Both the position numbers and the translations under genes were made by a program. The notes beneath the pieces are model-generated. The model worked only from the letters and a program-made list of their open reading frames with translations. It did no database searches and was not told the DNA's origin. 64,000 bases of DNA, from assembly GCA_013368445.1 (NCBI GenBank), contig JAACJO010000027.1, positions 124,001 to 188,000 of the forward strand. The letters are read 5' to 3'. This document shows, piece by piece, positions 1-10,750 of this stretch (positions are counted from its first letter, which is position 1; each line of letters starts with the position of its first letter). Source of the DNA: Leucocoprinus leucothites. Its lineage: Eukaryota; Basidiomycota; Agaricomycetes; Agaricales; Agaricaceae.

Positions 1-639
1 GTCATCTTTGGTATTACTACTCCAAGATGGAGTTGTCTCATCAGGTCTTGACTAATTCCCATCACCAGCTTGGCAAGTCTCTTGAAAAGCATCATCCACT
101 TCAATGCTTTTGCAACTGTCTTCTCCAACTGCTTGCACCACCTGAGCTTGCTGTCAATGTAGACTCCGAGGTACTTATATACTTGGACTTCCTCTACTTG
201 GTGCCCCCTCAGGAATAGGGGGGTTTTTGCTACCTTGGTTCTGGTCTTTACTGATCATGCACTTTCCTCCACCATTCTTGTGAAGTAGGTAACTGCCAGT
301 TTATCCAGAGTGAATTTTAGAGTTGTGTGCTGCACTCCATTCAAAGCCACCACCCCCCTGTTCCATCATGTCCTTGAGCATACCCATGGTAGTTTGAAAA
401 TCCAAGCCTATTGCTATTAGACATGTGTTGTCCATGTAGCCTAGTGCATCCTCTTTCTTGTCTTTGTCTGCAATCTCCAGTAGGTCTGTGTTGTATACCA
501 GGTGTGTGAGCATGGACAGTGGGTCACCTTGACTGATGCCATTGTCAATCAGGATGGGTTCAGATAAGTAGTTGTCAATCTTGAGTTGTGTCTCCCTGTC
601 CTGCAGCAGTGATAGTATGAAGTTTACATATGTGGTAGG
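1..639 (-). pseudogene. LINE ORF2, C-terminal half of reverse transcriptase
   Basis: The segment opens with TTYVNFILSLLQDRE and carries motif B as NGISQGDPLSML. The catalytic box appears as GYMDNTCL, where active elements have (Y/F)xDD, so the second aspartate is Asn here. Downstream, VQVYKYLGVYIDSKLRW (about 100-190) is the conserved post-catalytic stretch of LINE RTs. The ORF runs off the window at position 1. The lost aspartate and a TAA/TGA load mark the copy as inactive. Confidence 0.82.
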
Positions 640-1283
640 TGTCAGGAACTGGGTTACTAAGGGACAGGGGACAGAGCCAATGCTCAAGACCAGGTCTCTA
701 GGACAGAGGAGCTGAGATGACTGATCCAGTCATTGAACATGGGAGCAGAGATGACTGATCTGGATGTTGAACATAGAAGCAGGTCTTGGCCTCAACTTAT
801 GTGTTGTGCCACTACTGATGCTGACCCAGATTTCGGAAATGGATAGAGATGGGAGGGTGAGGTCAGAGCAGAGGTCAGACAAGGTAGTAACACATGACTG
901 AGTAGATTATCAGACTGAGGAATACAGTACAAGTTCAACTACTTATATATGAGGTGGTGGATAGGGTCAGATAGAAAGAAACAAAGATATAGCAGAAAAA
1001 GGATAAGAGGATAATTAGCATCCGACATTTTGGAAAGGCTAGAAGATAATAATATCTGACATTGGAAGAAGACTAGAAATGACAAGAGGAATGAAACATG
1101 ACATGACATGAGAAAGTCCAAATACAATGTGCCAGAAGCCAAAGGGTAAAGAAAAAGAGTGGAGCAAATGGAGTGGAAGTGAGCTGAAGCAATAGGATGG
1201 AAAAACAGTATGCATAACAGATTCTGAGTTAAGAAAGCAAAGGTAATACCAGCCAAGCTGGTCTGCAGGATCAGATTGTGACA
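640..1283 (-). mobile_element. Solo LTR of the gypsy-5 LTR family, inserted in the LINE RT
   Basis: The 644-bp unit starts TGTCAGGAACTGGG and ends GATTGTGACA, the TG...CA form of an LTR. It is flanked by GTAGG (635-639) and GTGGG (1284-1288), a 5-bp target duplication with one mismatch. Close relatives lie at 61518-62111 and 63366-63971, and a more distant one is the 5' LTR of the gypsy element at 59006-59532; all have the same orientation. No internal retroelement DNA remains, which indicates LTR-LTR recombination. A LINE reading frame continues on both sides. Confidence 0.88.
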
Positions 1284-1922
1284 GTGGGGACTTGCCTTTG
1301 TTTAAGGTTATGGATTAGTCTATCTGTCACTGCATTTGGGAATGCACCTTCAATGTCCAGGTATAGTACTGATGCTACTTACCCCTTCTCCATGCCTCCT
1401 TGATTCTCCTGGCTAGATGATGTACTGTGTCTGCTGTGTTCCTTCCTGCATGGTTGCCCTCCATAGTGATTGGCTGGGAGGTCACTGTTTTTCTCCATGA
1501 GTGCTGATATTTCTTTGGTGATTATTGCTGTAAGTATTTTTCCCATGGTGTTGAGTGCAATCAGTCGGTATGCCTTGGGGATCTCATATGACAGCTTTCC
1601 TGCTTTGTGTAACACTACCATTGTAAAGCTCTTCCAACCTGGGTAGTGGTGCCCCAGATTTATTGTTGTCTTGTAGATTTGCATCAGGTATGGTGCTATT
1701 AGGTCTACCATTTCTGGTAGAATGATGTTGGGGATTCCATCAGGGCCTGGGGATTTGTGGGCTGCTGTTGTGTAGATGTGGAATATTACCTGTTCTTCAT
1801 TTATGGTGTTGTAGGATGGGTGTGGTTCTGGGTAGTTGGTGGCATGGGGTATTGAGTATGTTAGTGAAGGGAAGGTGGGATAGGTGAGTGTGGATGTGTT
1901 TGCGAGCATGACAGCGTCCGTC
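1284..1922 (-). pseudogene. LINE ORF2, N-terminal half of reverse transcriptase
   Basis: The minus strand encodes RT motifs AHKSPGPDGIPNIILPE, then YRLIALNTMGKIL, and motif A as LYLDIEGAFPNA with its catalytic aspartate near 1345. Reading stops at the solo LTR and resumes on its other side at position 639 with TTYVNFILSLLQDRETQ, so the insertion split one continuous RT domain between motifs A and B. The other edge, near 1922, meets a second insertion. The left and right halves together span a normal LINE RT. Confidence 0.85.
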
Positions 1923-2834
1923 TGTCATTGGTTCTGACCCAAGTAGATAGTTTGATTATTGATTGTTTTTAATGAGATTTGAATTGAAAATGATAACTCA
2001 GCGCTAGTGCGATGATATGAGATGTTGCTGAGGAGTGAAACGATGATGAGGGCGGCCGGTTTGAGTGAGGACAACGTTTAAGAAGCTCAAGCTTTAGAGC
2101 TAAACTGCATCAGAGAGATGGGGTTAATTTCACTAAAGAAAAACGGAAATACATCGCAGTATTTAAAGCTACGGTTCTATGAGTATCTACAATACTGCAG
2201 CTGACTATAGAGAGCAGGAAGGAGCAGTTTACGAGACGATTTGTCGAGATTTTGTAAGGGAAAGGGAATTCTAAGGAATATTAGTGGTGGAGAAGTAGGT
2301 GGAGAGAAGGGTCCATGTGGCCGTTTAGACCTACACTATTACATTAAGCAATGAGACGAAACGATAGCGATTGAGCCGGAGCATGAGTGACCATTTTATT
2401 AGATTTTTAGAATGAGAAAGAGAGGAGGAATGGAAAAGGGAATATAAAGCAAACATTAAATATTCGGACTTCTGTCAGTTGGATGACAGATCCTAACTCG
2501 GTTGCGTTGAAGCGGAGATGCCAAGTGCGAAATGTACGTAGCGAGTAGTAAAAGGAAAGTGTAGAATGGAGAGGGGAAAGGGGCATCTGGAATTGAGAGA
2601 GGAAAGGGAAAAGCTGAGGGGGATAGTGGTGGTAAGTGGCAGCTACTGGGCGAGAACTATGTAGGGGCATCTTGATACAGTAGTCGGCTATGATTGATGA
2701 TTGGTGTGTTGCCAGGGTAGTAGGGTGTTGGTTAGTACACAGAGAGTTGTCGAAGAAGGAGGAGACTTAATCAGTAGTAGAGAGAAGACACGTGACAGCG
2801 GTGATATGACATCATGCAACATCTGATCTCTACA
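1923..2834 (-). mobile_element. CG-rich LTR-like insertion (copia-type LTR plus a few bases of leader), interrupting the LINE
   Basis: The LINE frame breaks at about 2835 (SFFPND) and resumes near 1910 (STLTYPTFPS). The intervening 0.9 kb has a different composition, with many CG dinucleotides. On the minus strand it starts TGTAGAGATCAGATG and ends AACCAATGACA. A matching near-terminal TATCTAC followed by TTGGGTCAGAACC resembles an LTR end plus a tRNA-Met type primer-binding site, so a short leader or gag start may be included. No target duplication was found, so the boundaries are approximate. The intact CGs suggest a recent insertion. A solo LTR or LTR remnant is the best reading; a non-autonomous element is possible. 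Confidence 0.5.
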
Positions 2835-4095
2835 TTAGTGGTCATTTGGGGAAGAATGAGTTGCTTAGCATTTTCACTTTGTCATCATTTTTTGCATGCC
2901 TTGTTGTTGATCTGTCTGTGTTCTTGGTAATGAGGGTGGGTATCCTAGGGTTTCTGCCATCCTCTCCTGGTTCTTTAATATACTTATTTGCCATCCACAT
3001 TTCCTAGTCTGTTGCTTTCTCCAGGTAGTCCTCCCAGTGTTTCTTCTTTGCCTTGAAGATTGCATCCGCATATTTTGCCTTGAGTGATTGCCTGGTTTTG
3101 TGTCATGGATGGTTAGGCTCATCTCTTGCCTTCCATGTGTTGCAATTGGCTTTGTTGAGTGCTTTCTTCATATCCTTGAGCTCATTGTTCCACCATCTCC
3201 TCATGTGCAGGCAAGTCTTGACTAGTGGCACTATCTCCTTGATTGCCTCCTGCAGGAGTTTTGTTAGTTCATCTGCTCTCTGGTCGAGTACTTCCACCAT
3301 TTGGATCTCATCTGGTGTTTCAATTTCTGCCAGTTCCTGCTCCACTGCCTCTCTGAATTTCTTCCACTCTGTCATCCTGAAGTTTCAGCTAGGGGCAGGA
3401 GTGGCTTGCTGAGTCAGGATGTCAATGATCATGATGATTGGGAAGTGGTCAGTGTTTGGGGGTCTCCATGTACTTTCCACATTACATCTTGCCACATGTG
3501 CTAGGAGTCCAGTCATCATAAACACATTGTCTGGTCTAGTGTACCTTTTTGTCCTGTGGGTGCAGATTGTTGGGATGTCTCTCAGGAGTACCATTCCCAT
3601 GTTGTATTCAGCCAGTATCTGGATGAACCTGGATGCTCACTCCTGGTTCTGACCTTGGAATAGGTCAACATCTTCAACTCTGTCCCACATTGGGTGGTCT
3701 CAGTTGAAGTCGCCACACCATACTATATGTCTATTTTCAGTACCATAGAATTCCTCTCTTTTTGTGGTGAGGAATTGGTTGAGTTTGTTCTATATTCCAT
3801 TGTTGTTACATGTGTTGTATATGTTGAAGATTGTGATACTTCTGTATAGGCCCATGAGTCATATAGCCATGATATTGTTGGTCTTTGGTACATCAATTGC
3901 TTCCCGGCTATTGGTATTGATCCTCTGGTTTACCCAGAATGCTGGGTGTACTCATCCTCCCTCTTCATCATTCCTAGTTGCTGGGTAGACCTGTCAGAAT
4001 TTGTTTGGGGTTCTGATCTTGCCATAGTAGGTGATGTGTGGCTCCTGTAAGCATATGATGTCCCAGTGGTTGCTGAGGTTTCTATTGATTAGGTC
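2835..4095 (-). pseudogene. LINE ORF2, endonuclease domain and linker
   Basis: Reading from 4095 downwards the minus strand shows endonuclease (exonuclease-endonuclease-phosphatase fold) motifs in order: ICLQEPHI, then WCGDFN followed by a stop and DHPMWD (family GDFNxHHPxWD), TRPDNVF, and PPNTDHFPI (the conserved S/T-D-H). The linker that follows (about 3375-2840) has RRWWNNELKDMKKALNKAN and SFFPND, typical of the stretch between endonuclease and RT in fungal LINEs. Such endonucleases nick the genomic target that primes reverse transcription. Stop codons interrupt several places. The segment ends at about 2835, where the CG-rich LTR-like insertion begins. Confidence 0.82.
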
Positions 4096-4169
4096 AAGAT
4101 GTGCTACTTTGGATTTATTCATATTAATTTGTAAAATTCTTAGCTGGTTTATATATGTGTTGTCTTGAT

Positions 4170-5806
4170 TCATATTTGGGTGTTCTGGTGGCCATGTACT
4201 TGTGTTTGAGGTCTTTGTCTGGTAGGATAGTATGGGAGTACATTCTTGGGTGTGCAGGCATTGAAGTCCTTGAGTTTGGCCTGGAACATTCTACATCTTG
4301 CACTGTATGCCTCATGTCCATCTTCCTTGCAGTTTGCACAGTGGATTTTGTCAGTTTTGCATATTTTGGAGTTGTGTCCTGTTTCACTGCATTTTCCATA
4401 GGTGTCTTCTGTCTTTAGGCAATTGCCAGCAAAGTGTCTGTAGATCTGACATTTCATGCACCTTAGTGGGATTCAACAATCCTTTTCAATTTGGATCCTC
4501 ATTCCTTTATGCTTATTGAGTCTCTCCCCATGAGTAGTGCATTGGCTTCATCACCATCCTTGAAAGTGAGTATTAAATGGGTATGAGCCTGGTTTGGGTT
4601 TTGCTTCTCTGGCACCTTGGCCCATTGGGCCTTGTCAAATATCCTGTCATCCCAGCAGCTTTTGTCCTTTAGCTCAGCAATGTCTCCTTTGTCATTCAGG
4701 TTGAATAGTCCTAGTGGTATGAATTTTGCTATAGTGCTGAATGTCCTTAGTGTGAAATCCATCATTAGGCCTGTATGTTTTCTGAAGGACTCCAAGTTCA
4801 TGGGGTTTCTCATCCAGTCACTGGTCTTGTCTGTGTTGAGTTTGATAAGGAGCCTGCCTTTGTGAAGTTTCATGACTGAGAGTACATTCACCTTTTCTGG
4901 CACTCCTGCTGTCTGGAGTGCCTTTCTGAGCTCATCTCTTTTAGTGACATTGCTAAGTTTGTTGAGCTGGTGATCCTTGCCCATGTCTATTACCATTTGA
5001 TGGGATTTGGCCTTTGCCCTTGCATCTGCCCATTTTGTCATTGTGCTCAAATTGTTTTGGGTATTCTTTTTTGTGGCTTCATTGTAGGTGGGTTTTCTGG
5101 CTGGAGTGTTTACTGAGTCTGTGGCATTAGGGACCTGGGCCTTGCCTGTTGTTCTGAGGTCTTTCACCATGCTGTCCAGGGCCTGGGTGGCTATCACTAG
5201 TGTCTCCTGTGCCATCCACATTTCAGCTAAGAGAGAGTTGGCACTTATTGATTTTGTGGCTTCATCCACTTCTCCTTCTTCTTTTTCTTCTACCTGTTCC
5301 TTCTCCCAGGCCTCTCTTTCCCATTCTAGTACATATTCTAATATCACAGTTGTGGCATATAGGGCTTCTTTGGTGTCCATGAGGTTGAGATCAGGGTTTG
5401 ATGTGATCTTGTGGAGCACTTTGATAAGGTCACCCAATGTCATGTTGGTCACTTCACCTTTTAGGAGGCTTTGTTTCTTGAGCCAGTCCTATTGGCTGAT
5501 GAATTTGGATTTCTCATCCATGTGGTATGTTTCTTCCAATATTTCTCCTTCCCCTTCTCCAGGTAGGTTGGCTTCCCTTTGCTTTTCAGTCTGCTTCTGT
5601 GCCATCCCACTGCCACCCCTTTTGGCTAAGACTGCTGTACTTGGGGCACTTCTTTTGCCTGGGGAGTTTATTGGTGTTTTTGATCCTGGGTTTTGGCCCA
5701 TTGGATCTGGTGGTTTATGTGTGTTTTGGGGTTTTGCTCCAGTCTGGGCAAGTTTAGACATTATACTCTCTCTATTTACGCCTTTTTGTGACTTTGAAAT
5801 GGCCAT
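4170..5806 (-). pseudogene. LINE ORF1, gag-like RNA-binding protein with CCHC knuckles
   Basis: The protein starts near 5806 with MAISKSQKG, reads as a hydrophilic protein rich in Lys and Glu, and has an in-frame stop near 5489. The same frame continues from 5452 to 4499. The C-terminal part (4457-4170, shifted frame) holds a run of three Cys/His clusters, CQIYRHFAGNC, CGKCSETGHNSKIC-like and CANCKEDGHEAYSARC. These are degenerate zinc knuckles of the type that closes ORF1 in fungal LINEs. ORF1 proteins of this family package element RNA. At least two stops or frameshifts break the gene here, so no complete product is expected. Confidence 0.8.
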
Positions 5807-5877
5807 GACTCAGTTTTATCACTTTGGATGGAGTGTTGTTCCAGGGTCCTGGTCAGGATGCCATGTGGTAAGGGTGA

Positions 5878-6483
5878 GAAAGAGTTCTGCCATAATGGAT
5901 GAGACACAGTGCATGACTGTACATCCCAAAGACTATACCTTGATTAACATCTTCCTTGGGGGATTGCCCAAGGATATGAAAGATGAATTATTGTTCAAGC
6001 AAGGATTATTGCCTGAAGCACACAAGCTCAAAGACTTCTTAGCTTTCACAATATCCTATGAGTTAAGATGGAAGAACACTGTGTTCTACCATAAAAACTC
6101 ATGGGCTGATGGGAGGCATATTGAGTCACTGAATAAGAAAACTCAATGATGGAACCCCAGTGCTCATGACCACAAGAAAACTGTTCTTGTGGACCGAAGG
6201 GTTGCTAAGGGACAGACTACAATTCTGGCAAAAGAACTTTAAGTCACTAATAATAACTCAAACAATAACCATATTGGGAACTAACATAATATTTGCCCCA
6301 AAGCTAAGGCTGGGCCATCACAACCCAGCAATAGTATTTCCCAATGTGCACCAGTCAGAACCAGTGCACAACAGAAAATACACAGTACAGTCAAATGTTA
6401 TGGGTGTGGAGGGCCCCACTTTGTGAGTGATTGTTCTCAACACACACAAAAAATAATACATCCCATCTTCAGGCTGCATGGAC
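5878..6483 (+). pseudogene. Gypsy-1 gag, C-terminal part
   Basis: The frame reads TLINIFLGGLPKDMKDELL and FTISYELRWKN, the capsid-type helices common to basidiomycete gypsy gags. It ends in a zinc knuckle read in another frame at about 6385-6430, CYGCGGPHFVSDC, which is CX2CX3HX4C (one residue shorter than the classical spacing). Gag packages element RNA in the virus-like particle. Two frame changes separate these parts. The N-terminus is not in the window because the LINE occupies that position. Confidence 0.72.
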
Positions 6484-6983
6484 CATTGCCCCAGATGAGA
6501 TGTCATCCCACCCATTGGATGACACCAACCTATCAGTAATAACTGAGGAGGAACTGCAGGAAGAGGATGCAGCTTTGGAACTTAGTAGCAACCTCATAGA
6601 GGTAGAAGTGATTGAATCAGACTATAGTTCAGACACAAACAAATTCCTGAGTGCAATCCATGATAATATTATGGACATTGAATCAGATTGGATGTCAGAT
6701 ACTGAGATCCTCATTGCTGAGGACAAAGTGATTGAGATTTCCTCTAATAAAGAGGATATTACTGATAGAATGTACCATAGTGCTGGATTGGACAAACCCA
6801 TTAGTGACATAGAGGTCAACAATAATAATGACATTGAAATAGTCACAGTATCATTCACAGGACAATCTGTACCCAAGGAAAAAACTTGTGATCCTATAAT
6901 CATAAATGCCAAACTGGCATATGCATTATCTGATACATCAAATATCTCACCAAATTCCAATTTGAGGAAAATGGCACTTCTCC

Positions 6984-7459
6984 ATTGAACCAAAGAAAAA
7001 TTGGTTTGACCTCAATTGTCTGATAGAAAAAAGCGATGTCTAGCTTCTCTCATGACTATTAATGGCATGGAAGCCTGGACCCTTTGGGATTCAGGCAGTA
7101 CCATGTCAGGGGTAATCCCAACTTTTGCTGAAATAGCAAAAATCAAAGTAAGTGAATTAGTCAACATCCATACCTTACAGTTGGGAACTGTAGGTAGTCA
7201 ATCCAACATATACTATGGAGCCACATTAGGAATATCCATTGAGGGTATGGAGTATGCCACTTACATGGACATAGTGAACTTTGATCATTATGATGTCATA
7301 TTGGGTGCTCCTTTTATGTGCAAATACAAAGTCAAACTTGACTTTGAAAAATCATGTGTTGTCATAAGCAGCAGAGATATTAGTACAGATGACACTGTAG
7401 GGCAATCTGACTCTAGATTGCAATGCCAGAGGCTGGTGGATAAACATCAACCCAAATGA
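6984..7459 (+). pseudogene. Gypsy-1 aspartic protease
   Basis: The frame contains AWTLWDSGSTMSGVIP, where DSGST is the catalytic loop of retropepsins, followed by TLQLGTVGSQSNI and HYDVILGAPFMCKYKV, the second conserved strand (VILGxPF). The protease releases gag and pol products. Its position between zinc knuckle and RT is as expected. The preceding 6431-6983 is an acidic spacer (many Asp, Glu and Ser) that is open for 185 codons and has no recognised domain. A stop after MALLH separates spacer and protease. Confidence 0.75.
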
Positions 7460-7956
7460 CTACCTAATGCAACAGGAAGAATAATGCTCCAGTGGTGACT
7501 ATTGAAGAAGTCATCAAGTGAGACAAAATAATGAAGGGTGATTTATTACCCCTCGCTAATCAACCTATCATCCAGAGTACAATATTGGCACCACCATCTA
7601 CTGCTAATGCAACTTCTGGATTGATTGAGCATAATGCTCGACCTTCATCACCAACATTTCCCTGTAGGTCCCATAAGAGACTACAAGATCCACACATCAT
7701 GTTTGTGATATATGACTATTATTATGATCCCAGAATGCTGGATGAATGGAATCAAATTATGGCAGACATTGGGATGATGTCTACAAATGTTGATAAATCA
7801 TCCACAGGTTACAACCTAAGCAGTCCCAGAGATGAAGTCAAGACTGTTGAATTTACCCATGAACAGTATCCTGAGCAATGTACTCAAGACTATTCATGGA
7901 GCATGCACATCATTGGCCCTCTGATGACTGGTCTGAATACTTCTTGAACCAGGAAT

Positions 7957-8564
7957 AATAACCATCAGAAGAAACCACCTGATAAATCTAGTGGTCCAAT
8001 TGAGAAGCACATTTCCTGCATTCAAGAGGAAATATTCTCAGAGTACTCTGATATGATGCATGGTACACCTGACAAATTGCCTCCTTTTTGTAAAGTAAAT
8101 CATGAAATACATCTGATAGACAACAACAAGTGATATATATATCACTTGCCCCAGTGTCCTCACTCTCTCCGAGATAAGTTCCATGCAAAACTCAATCACT
8201 ACATCAATGCTGGCTGGAGAGAACTGTGTTTGGTATCACAAGCAGCACTATTGATGTGCATTCCTAAGAAGGATGGTTGACTTAGAACAGTTGTCAATGA
8301 CAGACAACAGAATGACAACACTGTAAAGGATGTTACACCTTTACCTGATCAAGAAGTAATCTGAGAAGAGGTGGCTAGAGCAAAGTTTTGCTCTAAAATA
8401 GACTTAGCTGACACCTACAAACAAGTATGGGTACAGCTAGAAGACATGCACAAGACAGCCTTTGCCACTATATTGTGGACATATATCAGTAATATAATGC
8501 AGCAGGGGGATTGTAATGCTCCTGCAACATTTCAATGTCTGATGACAGTAATATTCTATGACAC
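7957..8564 (+). pseudogene. Gypsy-1 reverse transcriptase, N-terminal half
   Basis: Recognisable RT pieces are FSEYSDMMHGTPDKLPPF, LCLVSQAALLMCIPKKDG followed by LRTVVNDRQQN, FCSKIDLADTYKQVWV (motif A with catalytic Asp) and MQQGDCNAPATFQCLM (motif B region). Three in-frame stops occur at tryptophan or arginine positions, as expected after C-to-T decay. The domain ends before the YxDD box, because the LTR starting at 8565 interrupts it. Region 7460-7956 holds an open frame (7531-7947) without a recognised domain that is probably the protease-RT spacer. Confidence 0.75.
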
Positions 8565-8960
8565 TGTTAAGATTTACAGTCAGAGTGCCTAGTAACATCA
8601 CATGTCACAACACATGATTGGGTTATGTAAGGCAGCAGCTAACTGGTCTTTAACCTACTTCAATTAATGAGCTAAAGTATTCTCAAAAGCCCAGTAAGAG
8701 AAGGCCAAGAAGACTTGTGGTAAGTCTAAGGTAGTGCAAGGTTTGAGACAACAACAATAATACAAGTGAATTCAAGTTGGGGTGAGTAAACACAAGTAGT
8801 CCAGAAAACAAAGGAAAGATTAAACTTGTGTTTAATCTTCCTAATACAAGGTCCTTAAATACTAACTAACCAAAACAGTATCAAACTACAAAACTACAAC
8901 TATAAGTCTGATATTACAATCACAATACTGATAAATACTAATCTATCTGCTGACATAACA
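8565..8960 (-). repeat. Chromovirus LTR, left copy
   Basis: The minus strand starts TGTTATGTCAGCAGATAG and ends AATCTTAACA, 396 bp, with TG...CA ends. The inverted partner is 13337-13724. The stop codon of the tail ORF lies about 90 bp before it on the minus strand. The precise LTR start is inferred from the TGTTA/TAACA terminal repeat. Confidence 0.65.
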
Positions 8961-9052
8961 GCTATCATAGTTAGATATTGTAATATTCAAATCCAAACAC
9001 AATGTCCATGAAACTATCATTGTCTGTTTATCAGTCTGTTAGTCCATTCCTA

Positions 9053-10750
9053 TCAAACAGTGAAACCATTTCTTCTGATCCTGGTAATGACATTCTCCCA
9101 ATTGTACTCATCCCAATTGATGTTGAATCTCTCTTCCTTGATATCAAACTTCCCAATATATTCTTCCCAATCTAGTAAGGCTGCTTCAGACCAGGTGGCT
9201 GTGTCAGCATCTAGAATGATCAAGTCACAATGGGTGTCAGTCAAGTCAATGTTTATAACATTATCCCTTTTGTAAGACTTGATGTCCTCATCAATGTCTT
9301 TACTCAAAATCTGTTCAGTAGGGCTCCCCAGTGATGTTGGCCTAGGCAACATCATCATAGGGGTCATCATACTCTTCTCCATAAGCATCCCAATGGTCAT
9401 AGCCTCCATCAGAGATTTGTCAGGGTCTGAGGTGGCATTGGGTACAAGGTCAATGGTGAGGTTTTTTGTAATATGAATGTCAGGTATCAGGAGTCAGGCA
9501 AGCTGGAGAATACAGTGGTAGAACTTGTGTTCTACTTGTGTCTGTTGAGTTGTGTCCCACATGGAGGATGACTTCATTTGGCCTTTGTTATTGACATTGG
9601 ACTGGTTGGATTGGACAGATTTCTTGAGCTGGAGAGGTTTGGGAAGAAGATAAGGGGAGGTCTCTGGGTCTAAATACTTGGGATGGATGTTTGCAGGTAA
9701 GGATAGGTTTGAGCCATCATTGTTCTCAATCAGAGACTCCATTGATGAATGCAGTGAGTGGGAAGAGGTGTAGTTGTGGGAACTTTGCAACAGCTCATCA
9801 TTGGAGGACTTGTGTGAACTCCTGGGTGGTGCAGGCTTGGTGTTTGTTGAGGAGGCAGTATCATCTGAGATGTCCAGGGACTGAGTGTCAGCAGTAGTTA
9901 CAGGTGTATTGTTTGCATTGGTCCACAAAATGACCATTGATCCTACAGATTGCACAGTAAACTCTCAGTTCAGGAATTTTGGGGGTGAGAACCAGGTCAG
10001 ATTCCATTTATGGCAATCATAGTCTATTATCAGGTGTTCCAGCTTGTTCCTCTCTCTGAGGGGTGTCAGGTCAAGCCACATTAGGAAGTTCAGGGGGTAC
10101 TCCATTAGTTCCATCATTGGGTCCATCCAGGTACTGGAGATCAGGGAGTTCAGGTCCTTGTCAAGTCTCACTAGGCTCACTTGGATCTGGAGCCTTTGGG
10201 AAAGCATGAAGGGCTTGTTCAGCTGCTGATATGATTTTCCTAATGACAGGGGATTTGATAGTTCACTGAAGTGAGTTAGCATAGCACTTGAGGGAATATG
10301 AGTGGTGGAGCAATGCATGTTTAAGAAATAGGAGAGTAGTCCAGTCCTCCCTGAATAAGTCAAACTGGACAGTGTTGAGTGAATCTTTACAGAGAGTGGC
10401 CCTAGCTTCAGTGAAGGGGGTGTTGTAGAGTTGGAAGGTATGAATGGCTCGAGTGGGGTTGGTGACACTTTCTTCTGGTGTGAAATTTTCCAAGATTGGG
10501 GAAGGGGGCTGAATGATTTCAATGGTTGTGACTGGAGGGGTAGAGACATAGCTCATTCCTGATCCAGCTGCAGTATATGTTGGAGGGCATGGAGATAAAT
10601 GACTGGAATTAGATGTGATGTCTGATTTGCATAGGGGTGTAAGAGGTACATTGGTTTGGTAGGTGTAGGGTTCTGGGGTGATGTTTGGAATGAGGTGTTG
10701 CATGATTCTGGGTTTTTCAACAAAGTTTGTGATGCTGTTTATATGTGTAT
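9053..10750 (-). pseudogene. Additional ORF downstream of integrase, with tandem CCHC zinc knuckles
   Basis: Between the chromodomain and the LTR lie about 1.7 kb of broken coding sequence. The N-terminal part (10766-10263) has a Pro/Thr-rich stretch and then TLCKDSLNTVQFDLFREDW. A middle part (about 10130-9990) reads RERNKLEHLIIDYDCHKW. At about 9960-9860 there are two knuckles: CAICRINGHFVDQC (CX2CX4HX4C), then CNYC, a TGA, HSVPGHLR, a TGA and YC. The C-terminus is acidic, with WDEYNWENVITRIRRNGFTV just before the stop near 9053. Zinc knuckles normally belong to Gag, which lies upstream of pol, so their place here is odd. It may be a second nucleic-acid binding protein. I do not recognise the family. 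Confidence 0.6.

Larger units (their letters stand above)
1..5811 (-). mobile_element. Non-LTR retrotransposon (LINE, fungal Tad1/I-like), 5' end at right, truncated by the window edge
   Basis: On the minus strand the order is a gag-like ORF1 with zinc knuckles, an apurinic-type endonuclease, a linker, then reverse transcriptase, which is the normal order of two-ORF fungal LINEs. The element begins near 5811, where the reading changes to a plus-strand gypsy gag, and its 3' end lies beyond position 1. Two insertions split the second ORF: a gypsy-type solo LTR at 640-1283 and a CG-rich LTR-like segment at about 1923-2834. Several in-frame stops and frameshifts are present, so this copy is dead. 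The assignment to a named LINE clade is inference; the domain order and motifs are seen directly. Confidence 0.88.
5812..8564 (+). mobile_element. Ty3/gypsy remnant 1 (gag, protease, start of RT)
   Basis: This plus-strand block contains the gag C-terminus with a zinc knuckle, an aspartic protease and the N-terminal part of RT in the standard gypsy order. Its left side is cut by the LINE 5' end and its right side is cut in the RT, just after NAPATFQCLMTVIFYDT, by the LTR of the rearranged chromovirus at 8565. The remaining RT was not found downstream of that chromovirus. TGA and TAG stops are frequent and CG is rare, so this is an old copy. Confidence 0.85.

Noticed and set aside
939..1256. 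Hydrophobic minus-strand ORF inside the solo LTR, repeated at 61767-62192 and 63628-63954
   Set aside because: Its recurrence follows from the LTR family itself; Ser/Leu/Phe content reflects purine-rich DNA on the other strand, and frames differ between copies.
2407..2670. 87-codon minus-strand ORF in the CG-rich insertion, starting MPLHSSRPVAATYHHYPP
   Set aside because: Low-complexity Pro/Ser/Phe content from a purine/pyrimidine-biased LTR; no domain and no continuation into LINE frames.
5088..6149. 353-codon plus-strand ORF
   Set aside because: The first 700 bases are the antisense of LINE ORF1; only the last part, after about 5878, is real gypsy gag. The long ORF is a fusion by chance.
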